64,000 nt of DNA from the NCBI RefSeq assembly GCF_900497805.2, contig NW_020945064.1, positions 5,843,900 to 5,907,899 on the forward strand, written 5' to 3'. This DNA is from Vombatus ursinus (Eukaryota; Chordata; Mammalia; Diprotodontia; Vombatidae). Within the stretch, counting starts at the first letter, position 1, and each line of letters starts with the position of its first letter. Made by a program: the position numbers and the translations under genes. The notes beneath the pieces are model-generated. The model saw only the letters and a list, made by a program, of their open reading frames with translations. It was not told where the DNA came from and ran no database searches. Shown here in pieces: positions 11,350-23,654 of this stretch.

Positions 11350-13350
11350 AATTTTTTCTTACCTGAAACAATTAACAACCTCAGCAAAGTTGCAGGATAT
11401 AAAATAAACCCATACAAATCATTAGTATTTCTGTATATTACCAACCAAATCCCACAGGGAGAAAGAGAATTCCACTTAAAATAAATGCAGACAGTATAAA
11501 ATACTTGGGAGTCTATCTGCCAAGACACACAAAGGAACTATGTGAACATGATTACTAAACACTCTTCACACAAAAATAGATCTAAATAATTGGTGGAATA
11601 TTAATTGTTCATGCACAGGCCAAGCTAATATAATAAAAATGCATTATCTAAATTAATTTACTTATTCAGTGTCATACTAATCAAACAATAAAAGAATTAC
11701 TTGAAAGAAAAACAGAATATATTAGATTATTAAAAATAACAATATTAAAACATAATATTAGAGTAGGAAAAATAACAACAGGATTCATCTGGAGGAACAA
11801 AAAGATCAAGAACATCAAGGGACTCATTGAAAAAAAAAATGGGAAGGAAGAGGGCCTAGTGGTACCAGATTTCAAACTATACTACAAAGATGTAATTGTC
11901 AAAACAATTTAGTATTGGGTAAGAAATAGAGGGATTGATCAATGGAACAGATTGAGTACATAATATATAGAAGCAAATGAGCAAGTAACCTAGTGGATCC
12001 TAGCTAGTGAGTCAAGAACTCACTAGTCCAAAAAACAAAGCAAAACAAAAACACTCCTGGGAAAACTGGAAAGTAGTCTGACAGAAAGTAGGCATAGCCT
12101 ATACCATATACCAAGATGAACTCGAAATTCAATATAAACTCATAATTCATATCTAAAGGGTAATGATAAGCAAACTAGTGAAGCATGGAAGAAGTGACAT
12201 GTCAGATTTATGGATAGGGGAAGAGTTCATGACAAAACAAGAGATAGAGAGGTTCACAGATGGTAAAAAGGTTAATTTTGATTACATAAAATTTAAAAAG
12301 TTTTTGCACAAACAAAACCAATGCAGCTAAAATTAAAAGAAAAGCAGGAAACTGGGAAAAAAAAACTTTTGTAGCAAGTTTCTCTAATAAAGTTTTCATT
12401 TTTCAAATATATAGGGAATTAAGTCAAATGTACCTGAGTAAGAACCATTCCACAATTGATAAATGGTTAAAGGATATGACTAGGCAATTTTCAGAGAAAT
12501 ATTCTAAATCACAAATAATTAAAGAGATGCAAATTAAAACAACTCTGAGGTTGGTTATTAACTTTCAGATTGACTAAGATGACAAAAAAGAAAAATAACA
12601 AATGCTGGAGGGGAAGTGGAAAAATAGGTACACTAATGTACTACTGATGGAGTTGTGAACTAGTCTAACCATTCTGGAAAGCAATTTGGAAACATGTTCA
12701 AAAAGCTGTTAAACTGTGCATAACTTTTAACCCAGTAATACCACTATTAGGTCTATACTGCAAAAAGATCAAAAAGAGGAACAGGACCCATATGTGCAAA
12801 AATATTTATAACAGCTGTTTTTATGGTGGCAAAGAACTGGAAGCTGAGGGGATCCCCATCCATTGGGAAATGACTGAACAAGCTGTGCTTTATAATTGTG
12901 ATAGAACACTATTGTTCTATAAGAAATGATAGGCAGGATGGTTTAAAAAAAACAAACAAACCTGGGAAGACTTGTATGAACCGATGCAAAGTGATGTGAG
13001 CAGAACCAGGAGAAAAATCTACACACTGACCAAAGTATGGTAATGATAATCAACTGTGAAAGACTTAATAACTCTGGTTAACAAAATAACCAACCACAGT
13101 TTAGAAGGATCCATGATGAAGCATGCTATCTACCTCTATATAGAGAGAACACTTTTGGACTCAGAGTACAACTGAAGCATATTTTCTTCATGTTCTTTTT
13201 CTTGCTTTTTTTTTTTTTTAAATATGGCTACTGTAGAAATCAGCTTTGAATGACTAAACATATTTGTAGTAGGTTTTGATTTTTTTCCTTTTCAATGGGT
13301 AGTAAAGGGGAAGGGGTGAGTAGAGAATTTGGAACTCAAAACAAAAGTGA
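11350..13350 (+). mobile_element. L1 LINE, 5'-truncated 3' half
   Basis: Contains the C-terminal part of ORF2 and the 3' UTR. Recognisable pieces are ggtaccagatttcaaactat (GLVVPDFKLY), ttgtgaactagtctaaccat, cagtaataccactattagg, gcagaaccaggagaaaaatc and the 3' UTR gatccatgatgaagcatgc. It ends with ggaactcaaaac and an A-rich stretch. Frames are heavily broken, so it is long dead. Confidence 0.9.
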
Positions 13351-14130
13351 ATTAAGAAAACAAAAACAAAATATGCCCTGGGATAGTTTCCTGCGTCTCT
13401 AAAACAAATATTGGCAGAGCTGCTACAAATATGAACCATTAACCTGATCTTGTACATTCCAATAGAAAATAACAATGTGGATAGTCTCTTGGAATTCATT
13501 ATGGCAGAATCTGACCAATGTTGGTATTTCCTTTAGGGCTTTTCCAATTTTATGCCAGATCTTTGGCTTGATCAATCAAGTGGTTTTTTTTTGGGGGGGG
13601 GGTTGGTTTTATTTTGTTCTTTTAATTTTTTTTCTACCCATATTGACTCAACATTTGCCAGAAGGAAAAATAAAACTTTGGAATCTGCTAAACCCTGTGT
13701 AGAGGCCTAAACTTCCCAATTTCACATCATTGATTTTCCCTTTAGAATGAACTTCTCTCTTCTGGGTTTTTAATCCAGTTGAAGGTGTTTCCCCTGGAGA
13801 CTGAGAGAAGAACTTAACTCTTAGGATTCCTATTTGGGAAATTCAGCACCTGAAAATTGAATGGGTTAACACCACAGTACTCTCAGATGGTGTTCTACAT
13901 TAAGGAGAAAGATTCAGGAAGACCACAATTGATGCTCAAATAGAGAGTAAGAATGAATGGTCATTGTAGGCACTGGAAAGATTGGGATATCTTCAAACTT
14001 TTAGTATATGGTCACCATTGGTCTATACCCACTGCCCAACTTCTTTTTCGGTATGTGGTAATTGATTTGGACATACCAGTGGAGAATGAATTCCTCTCTC
14101 TTTTTCTCCATCTGTCCTGCTAAACCTACC
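13351..14130. other. No recognised feature
   Basis: Apparently unique. A G-run with flanking T-run lies at 13587-13603. Confidence 0.45.
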
Positions 14131-14134
14131 AAAC

Positions 14135-14193
14135 CATTCACACACAAACACATGCAAGCGCATGCACACACATGCACACACACAGACACACAG

Positions 14194-14228
<35 letters not shown>

Positions 14229-14235
14229 CACAACA
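14135..14235 (+). repeat. (CA)n microsatellite
   Basis: Imperfect cacaca/tgcaca repeats, purest at about 14196-14224. Cysteine/valine-rich frames on the other strand are products of the repeat. Confidence 0.95.
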
Positions 14236-14559
14236 CATCAAGTATTCTCCATTTACTCTCTATCAGCGCCACCTTCATTGCCTCCACTACCTCAGTGGTG
14301 AAAAACATGGAAGAACAGACTAAGAAAACCTAGGCTACTACAACATAACAAGGACAGATTTCCTACTGTCCATCACCTGCTCCTCATGTTAGGACTGCTG
14401 GACATGATTTTCCTCTTGGAGTGGTTAAGAAGGCCAGGGGCACATATGTTAAGACAACAACTGATTACCATGGGATAAGATAGGGTTTCTGTGTGTGCAT
14501 ATGCAGGGGTGAGGGACAAATGAATGGAAGGGATCCACTGGTAAGTAACTAATTGTACC

Positions 14560-14960
14560 GACACTGAATGCTATAGGTCAACCAATCCTAGGTCTGGGTT
14601 ATCCAAAGTGGTGTTATATAATTAGAATTCAGCTTTATTGCACATTAAGGGCTAAAGAGCTCAGCCCGATTATAGAGGTAATTTTGGCATCCAATTAAGG
14701 GAGCATTCTGCTTTCAACTCTACCGTGTTTCAGTGAACTTGAAACAACCATGCCAACGTGACAGGCTATCTTATTGCAACTTCCTATTTATAATAATGAA
14801 TATCTAGGCAATAAGGGCAGGAAAAATGACTGCTCTTTTGGAAGCTGCTTACTTGTCCAAAGGAAACTGGCATGCTTTATGATCACTGGAAATGCTCTAA
14901 ACTACGAACCATAAATGGCACTTCCTCAACTACTTGAAGGTCATTTTTTATAATGAGACA
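14560..14960. promoter_or_regulatory. Candidate conserved non-coding element
   Basis: Repeat-free sequence with ttatataattagaattcagc, ccaattaaggg, ctatttataataatgaat (MEF2/homeodomain-like AT cores) and retained CpGs. Long frames are absent. Inferred from texture only. Confidence 0.25.
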
Positions 14961-15249
14961 ATTTTTTAAAAATGCCAATTGGCAAATATATGTTAATCTA
15001 CCTTTAAATTTAGATTGTAGTCTCCTCATTACTAAATATACAAGAAAATTATTACTTTAAAACTGCTGTCATGACATATTCCAAAATTCAGGCAGTTTAG
15101 GAACTGAGCTAAATTAAATCTGATTAAATCAGGATTCTCTTTGGGGAGTGCAAATGTGTAGGGGTAGTTTAAAACATGGATAGAATACAGGTTTTGGAAA
15201 AATGTGTATGTGAGGACTTAATTCTGGGATCTCCCTCTGCAAATTTTTT
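14961..15249. other. No recognised feature
   Basis: AT-rich unique sequence. Confidence 0.4.
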
Positions 15250-15372
15250 ATTGTGAGGTGTCTTCATCCATTAGAATGCAGGTTATTTGAGGACAGGTAT
15301 TATCTCACTTTCTGGTATCTGAATCCCCAGCACTTAGCACAGCACCTGGCACACTGTAAGCACTTGATAAAT
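15250..15372 (+). mobile_element. L2 3' end fragment
   Basis: The ccccagcacttagcacagca, cctggcacactgtaagcact and tgataaatt pieces are the L2 terminus. A tetranucleotide array begins directly at its end. Confidence 0.8.
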
Positions 15373-15695
15373 TATCTATGTATCTATCTATCTGCTATCT
15401 ATCTATCTATTGTACCTATGTATCTACGTATCCATCTATGATACCTATCTATCTATCTATGGTACCTATGTATCTATTGCACCTAAGTATTTATCCATCT
15501 ATGGTACCTATCTATTTAACTATCTATCTATCCATCTATCGTACCTATGTATCTATCTATCTGCTATCTAACTATCCATTTATCCATCTATGGTACCTAT
15601 ATATCTATCTGCTATCTATCTCTCCATCCATCCATCTATCTCTATCTATGTATCTACGGTACCTATATATCTATCGATCCGCTATCTATCTATCT
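15373..15695 (+). repeat. (ATCT)n tetranucleotide array with higher-order 'ggtacctatg' units
   Basis: Long imperfect tatc repeats are punctuated by a recurring ggtacctat or gtacctatgtatc unit about every 45-70 bases, with occasional ccatc substitutions. The Tyr/Leu/Ser-rich frames here are artefacts. Confidence 0.95.
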
Positions 15696-15789
15696 TGAAC
15701 TTAAAATCCAGATGGCAGAGGAAGGATAGGAATAAGACCCATACACAAATGACTCTAACATAAATTGCTTAATAATTGTCATCACCTTT

Positions 15790-15905
15790 AATAGCATACA
15801 AGCTCACTAGGGTAGAGATCGTTTCATTCGTTGTACTTGTATCCTCAGTTCCTAACACAGTGCCTGGCACATAGTTGGCATTTAATAGATATAAAGATAG
15901 ATTAA
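15790..15905 (+). mobile_element. L2 3' end fragment
   Basis: The cacagtgcctggcacatagt string and the tttaatagata end match the L2 terminus in sense orientation. Confidence 0.75.
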
Positions 15906-15909
15906 GATA

Positions 15910-16655
15910 TAGAGCATTTATTAGGTGCTTATAATGTGCTAGGTACTCTGCTAAGCAAAGAATACACAGATGGGCAAGCAAGACAGTCCCTATTTGTTAC
16001 TGATTGATTGAATTACATTGGAGCAGTTGAACTGAGAGAAGTGAGCCATTGGGGGAGGGAAGTATCATTTCTAGTTGGCAGGTGATGTGATGGTGGTGGG
16101 GATTAGGCTTCATGGCAGAGGCAGCAATGGAAGTGGGCTTTGAAAGAAGAGAAGGATTTTAACTGGCAGAGATGCTAAGAAGTTTGCTTTAGGTATGGGG
16201 GCCCTGGAGCACCAATGCACAGTTTCAGGAGAAGGTAGGACAAGATCAGGGAAAGGTTCTTCACACAAAAGTATAAGAAGGTGAATATCATGAACTCAGG
16301 CTGGGACCACAGAGTCAAAGGCTTGACTTGAAACAGCACAGTATAAAGAAAGTGCTCTTGGATCAAGGCCAAGGAGACCTTGGTTCTATTATGTTATCTT
16401 GGGTAAGCCAGTTACCTCTCCAGGCTTCAGTTTCCTTATATGTAAAACAAAGCAGGTGGATGGTGTGGTTTCTAAGGTCACTCACTACCACATATGAAGC
16501 TCTCTGATGCTAGGTTGGGCAGCTTATATTTTGTCTTGTGGGCAACAGGGAGCCACTCAAGGCTTTGGAGCAGAGGAGTGATGCAATCAGACTTATGCAT
16601 TAGGAAGATTATTTTGATGATATGAAGTAGGAAATGGTTGGTATCAGAAACATCA
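15910..16655 (-). mobile_element. L2 LINE 3' region, antisense, with MIR insert
   Basis: It opens with the antisense L2 terminus (gcatttattaggtgcttata, gctaggtactctgctaag). It continues with tgaaagaagagaaggatttt and, beyond a MIR, gggagccactcaaggctttg, gagcagaggagtgatgcaat and aggaagattattttgatga, typical of antisense L2. It abuts the sense L2 end at 15790-15905, tail to tail. Confidence 0.75.
16325..16510 (+). mobile_element. MIR-family SINE inserted in antisense L2
   Basis: ggccaaggagaccttggttc, ttgggtaagccagttacctc and caggcttcagtttccttata follow MIR order. Confidence 0.7.
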
Positions 16656-16659
16656 TTAT

Positions 16660-18050
16660 TCTCTTAGATATAGTTTCACATAACGCAATTTTCTCACAAA
16701 TAGTTAGAAGCATTGCTAATCTCTAGACTGGCATATCGGGGCGGGGGGGGGGCGGCTATTATCAGAATAAAATTAAGGAGGGAGAAAGAGCTCACACAGT
16801 TCCAGACTTCACTAGGCCTAGCTTTGGCCAATGCTAATAGGTCCTTAACACTTAAAAAAAAATTTGACTTAGGAAAAAATTTCCCTCCTCAAACTCCAGG
16901 AGATCCAATCTTTCCAAGTATGGGTTTACCAAAACGGTAAGTCACTCACAACATCTGCAAGAGATTATAATTAAGCAATAATTTTTTTAAGAAAGAATTT
17001 GTATTAACCAAATTTATGACTATGAGAAACAAATGTAGCAAACAAACACAGAAAAATTGCATATTAGGATGCTAATTAGATGCATTTCTATTTATAAGCT
17101 GCCTTGATCAGGCTAAAGCATTTTCCGTTTCAGGTGTCAGTGTTACGCCCACAAATGTAAACAATTCCCTTGACTGGAAAACACCTGCTTGTCTCTGGAG
17201 ATGGGGAGTGTGATAAGGAAAGACTATTCCCAATCAATTGGAAGGAAGAAGATTATGTGTCTCTTTAAGCAAGATTACTGACTTTTTTTTTGCCATTGAA
17301 TAAGGCTGAGCTTTACTGTGACTTGGCCATGTTTAGAAGGATGAATGAAAATAGGCAGCCACTCCAGAAGACACAACTTGAAATAAGTCTCTGAGGACTA
17401 GAGAAAAAAACCCTACCTTATCACAACTGAGATACCCGGCTGGTGTAACTGGGCTGGCCTTCCTAAGGCTGCAGAAATGGGAAGAATAACCCTGCTCATT
17501 CTTGTGCATACAACAGTCAACTCTTCAGGAGTTATACATTGCTGAAGAGCTGCCAGTCTGCATGTGTGGAGGAAGTTTCCACACCAAGAATTCCCTTGCA
17601 CAGGTGAAATCACAGGACCAGATCACTCCACTCAATGCTTTTCCTGGCAGAACATAGAATAATCCTTTATTAAAGGCTTATTTGTGCTTCATAACTTTGT
17701 AACCTGAGGCAAGGCTCTCGAACGTTAAGCCGCTAGTGAACTAGTTCTGGTATATGCTATCAAGATTAAAAGGTTTTGAGGACAGGCCTGGTGACAAAGC
17801 ATTTATCTGTTACCAGAAGACAAGTTGAGCTAAGGCCCGAGAATCTCCCTCCTTCTTTGGAACAGGTTGAGAAATTTCTCGGCAATAGCATTTCCTGACA
17901 GCCATTCACCAGGGCCTAGAGGGGTTAAAATCTGCATCAGTGGACCAACCCCAATGAAAGTATAAGTCTTGTAAGCAGCAGAAAATGGCATACATTTATG
18001 AAATATGGACTCTTTCAACAGGAAGGACGATGCATTCCAGATTTAACTTT
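16660..18050. other. No recognised feature
   Basis: Repeat-poor sequence with a ten-base G run at 16743-16752. The second part (17640-18000) has intact CpGs and could hold conserved sequence, but no exon or repeat can be supported. Confidence 0.4.
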
Positions 18051-18054
18051 GGGT

Positions 18055-18450
18055 CCAAAATTATTTGATCAGTTTTTTTTTTGTCTTCAACACCTACCCC
18101 TCCAGACTAAGCCCTCCCTCATGACAAAGAAAAACAATATCTGATACCATGACCACAGATGACAGTGTCTACGATAGTTCTCTGACCTGAGGGAAGAAAC
18201 ACGTTCATTATCTGTTCTTTGGGACCTTCACTCATTTTTAAATTGTTCTGAGATCACCATCTTTTTACTGATCTCTTCATGCTATTGTAGCCACGGTATA
18301 TACTGTTCTCTTGGCTCTGCTTATCATTTGTCCTGCATCACGTCATTCAAACTTTCCCATGATTCTTTGAATTCCTCTGTTTCTAATATCACAATATTCC
18401 ATTATATTAATTCCTATAGCATACTTTTTCTGAAGTTACATGAAAAGGTA
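18055..18450 (-). mobile_element. L1 3' end fragment, antisense
   Basis: Diverged antisense L1: catgacaaagaaaaacaata, then ttggctctgcttatcatttg and caatattccattatattaat, the same region as 4300-4480. Confidence 0.65.
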
Positions 18451-18944
18451 AATATGAGTTTAAAGTTAAACTGCACACATTCAAATATGGGGAGATGATA
18501 CATGTGTCCTTCCTGATCCTTATCATGTTCAGGGGTCACAGAGGGATTCTAATTAAACAGCACCTGGGAGTGATTTTGTTATATCTTGATGATCTTAAGA
18601 AAAGAATTAAGAGGGGAAAAGGAATGCACTCAGTGGGGAAGGAAAGGAAGGTTAGGGAAAATTATCTCACATAATCAGGGTACACTGGTAAACATCTACA
18701 CAAACACAAGGAGGAGGGGATGAGGAGGAACAGCTGATGCTTGGACCTCCTTCTCAACTGAACTGGTCAAAACAGGAAAGAATACACACACACAGCTGGA
18801 TAAAGAAATCCATTTCATTCAATGGGGAAATAGGAAAAAAAGGGGAGAAAGAAAGAAATACAGGATTAGACTGGCATCACAAAACCAATGGGAACCACTT
18901 TGTTTTAAATTCTTTGGTAACACAGTGTTTATTAAACGAAATAT
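18451..18944. other. No recognised feature
   Basis: Purine-rich unique sequence with no defensible feature. Confidence 0.4.
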
Positions 18945-19205
18945 TTTGGGCAGCTAACTGGTATGGTGGATAGAGCCCTGGGCCTGAAATCAAGAAGTAC
19001 TGAATTCAAATATGGCCTCAGACATTTACTGGCTGTGTGACCTTGGCCAAGTCACTTAATCTCTATTTGTCTGAGTCTCCTCAGTTGTAAGATGAGGATA
19101 GTAATAGCACCCAGCTCCTAGGGTTGATCAAATAAGAGAATATTTGTAAAGCACTCAGCTCAGTACCTGGCATATAGTGGTTGCTGTTATAAATATTATG
19201 AAAGG
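18945..19205 (+). mobile_element. MIR/THER-type SINE, nearly full length
   Basis: Head gggcagctaactggtatggt, core gtgtgaccttggccaagtca, then tgtaagatgaggatagtaat and the L2-like end gtacctggcatatagtgg. Confidence 0.85.
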
Positions 19206-19209
19206 AATA

Positions 19210-20029
19210 TTCTGGTATTTATTTGACCTATGTTCATGTCTTTGACTTCCTTGGGTTATATGCTCAGTTGTGTAATGATTATCTTTTTACTTTGGGCAGG
19301 TAGGCTTGGCTAAGAATGGCTAATAATAACTTACATTTATATGACAATTCTATATTTTTCTTTCATTCCTAATTTTTTACTTTTCATTATTATGAACTTT
19401 ACTAATGTCAACACATATGAACATTTTCTTATGCTAAGAAGAATGGAAAAAGTAATCAACTGTCACAACAAACTTAGATGGCTCCCTAAGTTTCTCTAAG
19501 TAAACTATCATGTCATTTGCAAAAAGCAATAATTTTTCCTCTTTGCTTTTGCTGACTCCTACAATTTCTTCTTCTTATCTTATTGCTATAGCAATGGGCA
19601 TTTCTAGAACCACATGAAATAACAGCAGGGTCAATGGATAGCCTTGTTTTATCTTTGATCTTCCTGGAAAGTCTGATAGCATTTCACCATCACTACTACT
19701 TCCAGTTCTTGGTTTTAAATAGATACTACTTACTATTTTAAGGAATAGTCCATTTGTGCCATATTTACATTTTTTTTTACACAAAATGGTGTTGTATTTT
19801 GTCAAAAAGCTTTTCTATGTCTATTGTGATATAATTGTGATGTTTTTCTCCTTAGTATGGTCTGTTATGTTTATAGTTTCCTAACATTAAGTAAAACCTG
19901 CATTCCTGGCCAAGTCACAGTGTACATTCTTTTAAAAAACATATTATCGTAATCCTTTGCTAATATTTTTGTGTCAATATTCATTACAGGAACTGGCATA
20001 TAGTTTTCTTTCTCTGGTTTCTGCAATTA
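19210..20029 (-). mobile_element. L1 ORF2, antisense, left part
   Basis: The segment 19495-20010 is the reverse complement of the L1 reverse-transcriptase region: ttgcaaaaagcaataattttt, gcaatgggcatttctagaac, ggatagccttgttttatctt, aaacctgcattcctgg. The order matches antisense L1. It continues at 21564 after an RTE insertion. 19210-19300 may be a separate C-terminal piece. Confidence 0.85.
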
Positions 20030-21563
20030 TCTGTGACAATCACAGGGGGATCTCTCTCTTTCAGTCACTGCCAGTAAGATTCTTGCCAGAGTCCTCTTTA
20101 AGAGGCTGATCCTTTACCTAGAAGATGGTTACGCCAATGTGGCATCAGCAAGGGCTGAGGAATGGTCAATATGGTGTTTACTGCCCAACAACTCCAGGAG
20201 AAATGCCAGGAGCCGAACAGAGGTCTATACAGATTTCTTGATCTGACCAAGGCCTTTGATGCTGTCAGTTATGAGAGTGTGTGGGAAGATCATGGCCAAA
20301 TTTGGTTGCCTGGAAAAGTTCATCAGTATTATATGCCAGTTCCATGCTTGTACAAGTTCTGAATAATTGTCAATGCACTTATGCTTTCCCAGAACTTTGT
20401 TTTCCCTGGAGTGAAGCATGGCTGTGCGCTTGCTCCAATACTTTTTAGTATTATATTTTCAGCAATGTTGTCAGACATCTTCAACAAGGATGAACATGGC
20501 ATCAAGGTCAGCTACCGCACTGATGATAAATTATTTAACTTGAAAAGGCTACAGGCCAAGACTAAAGTGGAAGCAGAGTTGGTGCATGACTTTTTGTTTG
20601 CAGATGAATGTGCATTCAGTGCAGCCTCTGTGGCTGAGATGCAACAGAGTACGGATTGATTCTCTTGATACGTGCTAATTTTGGCCTGACAATCAACACC
20701 AAGGAAACAGGTTCTTCTCCAGTCAGCACTGCCCATCCATACATGGAACCATCACTTACAGCATATGGAGAAATTCTGAATGCTGTGGATAAGTTGACTT
20801 ACCTTGGCAGTATATTTTCCAGGGATATACACATAGATGATGAGGTTGACACACACATGGCCAGAGCTAGCTCAGTGTTTGGGAGGCTCCGAAGGAAAAT
20901 GTGAGAGAAAAGGTATTAGGCTGCCTACCAAACTGAAGGTCTCACAGAGCTGTTATGCTGACCTCATTGTTGTATGCCTGTGAAAATTGGACAGTATACC
21001 AATGCCATGCCAGGAAACTGAATCATTTTCATTTGAATTGTCTTAGGAAGATTCTGAAGATCACCTTTCTTGAGCTGAACTGCCAAGTTTTCAAACTCTA
21101 CTGCAGATAGCACAACTCCCATGGGCTGGCTATGTTGTTTGAATGCCAAATTTATGTTTGCCTAAAAGACTATTTTATGGAGAACTCACATACGGCAAGC
21201 ACTCACATAGAGGTAAGAAGAAGAATTACAAGGACACTCTCAAGATCTCTCTGAAGAACTTTGAAATTGACTGTGAGATGTTGGAGACACTGGCAAAGGA
21301 CTGCCAAACATGGTGTGCCCATATCAAAAAAGCTGCTGGCTCTATGAGCAAAGCAGAATTGCAGTAGCTCAAAAGAAACATGAGATGTGCAAATCCAGAC
21401 ATACCCACTCCAAATGTTCATATGAACTATCTGTGCCCCACCTATGGTAGAGTGTTTCCAAGTTCATATTGGTCTGATCAGCGACAGTCAGACACACTCT
21501 TACCTTGACCCTGATATAGTGATGTCATTTTGGTCCTCTGTGAGCATGAAGGACCATAACCAG
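20030..21563 (+). mobile_element. RTE-clade LINE, 5'-truncated, inserted in antisense L1
   Basis: It opens at tgtgacaatcacagggg, which reads CDNHRG as in the start of the RTE reverse transcriptase. Across broken frames follow QLQEKCQEPNRGLYRF, LTKAFDAVS (metal-binding block A, 20240-20270), VFPGVKHGCALAPILFS, KLFNLKRLQAKTKV, HDFLFADECAF (the FADD box with its second D changed to E) and DKLTYLGSIFS. Near the end come LCLPKRLFYGEL and a decayed zinc-finger-like segment with HIGLISDSQTH. The 3' end is ctgtgagcatgaaggaccat. It carries several stops and frameshifts and is not active. The N-terminal endonuclease is missing. Confidence 0.92.
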
Positions 21564-23330
21564 TTATCTCTACCCAGTTTAGGGATCAGGAATTTATTTT
21601 TCTCACAGAAGGAGCTTGATAGATCTATTTCCCCATATTTACAAATAATTTATGTAATACTACAACTGATTAATCTTTAAACGTTTGATAGAATTCCCCT
21701 GTAAATCCATCTAGTCCTGGGTTGTCTTTTTCCCTTAGGAATTCCTTTATAGCTTGTTCAATTTCTTTTTTTTTTCTGGGACTGGATAATTTAAATTCTT
21801 ACTTCTCATTCTGTTAATTTGGGAATTTTGTATTTTTAAAAAATATTTATGTATTTCATTCAAGTTATCCATTTTGTTGGCATATAATTGAGCAAAATGG
21901 TTTAAAATAGCTTCCCTTATTTCCTCTTCATTTGTTGTGAATGCTCCTTTTTCATTTTTTATATTGGCAATTTGGTTTTTTCCTCTCTCTTGTAAGTGAT
22001 TAGATTAGCTATTTGTCTATTTTACTAGCTTTTCCCTCTCTTTTTGGTCAATCTCACACTTTGAAAAATTGTTTCTTTTTTGATTTTCAGAATGCCAATT
22101 TTTGTGTTTAGTTGAACTTTTTGATTTGTTGCCTTTCTAACTGTTTTAGTTGCATGCCCAATTCACTGATTTGTTTTCTTTTCTCTTTTGTTTATGTTTT
22201 GTTTAAAAATATAAAATTTTTTGCAAGGGCTTTTTAAAGCTACATCTCAAAAGTTTTGGTTTTGTGTCTCAGTGTTTTCTTTGATGAAATTATTATTTTT
22301 AAGATTTGTTCTTTAGAATTATTTTATTTAGTCATATTTATATTTTAATCCTTTCTTCAAATGCCTTTTTCTTATAAGTTTTATTGCATCATAGTCTATA
22401 AAGGATATGTTTAATAGTTCTTTTTAAACAAATTTTATTTATTTATTTGTAAGGCAATTGGGGTTAAGTGACTTGCCCAGGGTCACACAGCTAGCAAGTG
22501 TCAAATGTCCAGTCCAAGACTGGATATGAACTTGAGTCCTCCTGATTCCAAGGCCGGTGCTCTATCCACTGTGCCACCTAGCTGCCCCTTAATAGTTCTT
22601 TTCTGCATTTATTTATGTCCCTCACACACAGTCAACTTTTGTAAAAATGTCTTACATGGCTGAGAAATATACATATTCTTTTCTTTTCCCATTTGTTAAT
22701 TACTATAAATAATTTTTAACTTAAAAGAAAACCAGGCCCTTAAATTTTTCCTTATCTTTTTTTTTTTTTTAGATTTTTCTAGGTCTGGAAGGGGTCACAT
22801 TGAGGTCCCCAACTATTACAGCTTTGTTGTCTATTTTTCCTTGCAGTGTCATTAAATTTTCTTTGAGTACTTAGATGCCATGCCATTAGGTATGTTATAT
22901 ATAACTGATATTGGCTCATTATCTAAGGTACCCTTAAGCATAATAACGTTTCCTTGTTCTCATCTTTTAATTAACTATTTTTATTTTTGCCTTGCTTGAG
23001 CTCACAACTATCCTTGCTTTTTTAAAAATTCTCCTGAAGCATAATAAATCCTGTTCTAGCACCTCATTTTAAACTCTGTGTGAATCTTTGTTTCAAATGT
23101 GTTTCACATAAACAACATATTGTTGGATTCTACTTTAAAATCCAATCTGTTCAACTCCTCCACTTTATGGGTGAGTTTATCCCATTCACACTCACTATTA
23201 TGACAGTTAGTTCTATATTTCACTCTATCACCACCTCTTGTACTTTTCCCTCTCTTTCTCTCTTCCCTGCAATTTACAAAGAAGAAGGAGGTAGAGAAAA
23301 AAAATCTGATTAATACTAGTTAACAACATT
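21564..23330 (-). mobile_element. L1 ORF2, antisense, right part
   Basis: Continuation of the same antisense L1. It has gaattcccctgtaaatccatc (as in L1 upstream of the RT core), aactattacagctttgttgt, aactatccttgctttttt, gtgaatctttgtttcaaatg and ctccactttatgggtgagtt. The order equals that of L1 ORF2 read backwards. It is split by a SINE (22440) and ends at a MIR (23330). Related sequence seems to resume at 23520-23650. Confidence 0.88.
22438..22590 (-). mobile_element. Marsupial tRNA-like SINE inside L1
   Basis: ggcaattggggttaagtgac, gggtcacacagctagcaagt and ccactgtgccacctagctgc in antisense. The words flanking it (taatagttctttt on both sides) are a clear target-site duplication. Confidence 0.93.
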
Positions 23331-23520
23331 TTCAGTTTTACAAATTACCTTATCCATGTAACCTTATGAAATGAGCAATGTATTATTTGCCCTCTTTGAC
23401 AGATAGTGAGACTGAAGCTCAGAAGGGTCAAGTGAAGTCCCCATGGGTCACAGAGCTAGTAAGGTCCACCATCTCCAAACCTGGTGTTCTATCTCTATAC
23501 CACGTCTGTCTCCTTTGCAT
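23325..23520 (-). mobile_element. MIR-family SINE
   Basis: Antisense: tgagactgaagctcagaagg, gggtcacagagctagtaagg and ctatctctataccacg. Confidence 0.75.
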
Positions 23521-23654
23521 TATACCATAGGTATCTTTTCTTTCTAAAAGAAAAGATACTCCTATTTCCCATTCTCTTTCTCTATCTTTTTTCACCTTTC
23601 CCCATCAACCTCTTTCCAGTCTTCTTCTACTCTCCTGAAGGTATGTGCTGAAAA

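Noticed and set aside
20162-21680. Several plus-strand frames that look like protein genes
   Set aside because: They are pieces of one decayed RTE reverse transcriptase, not host genes.
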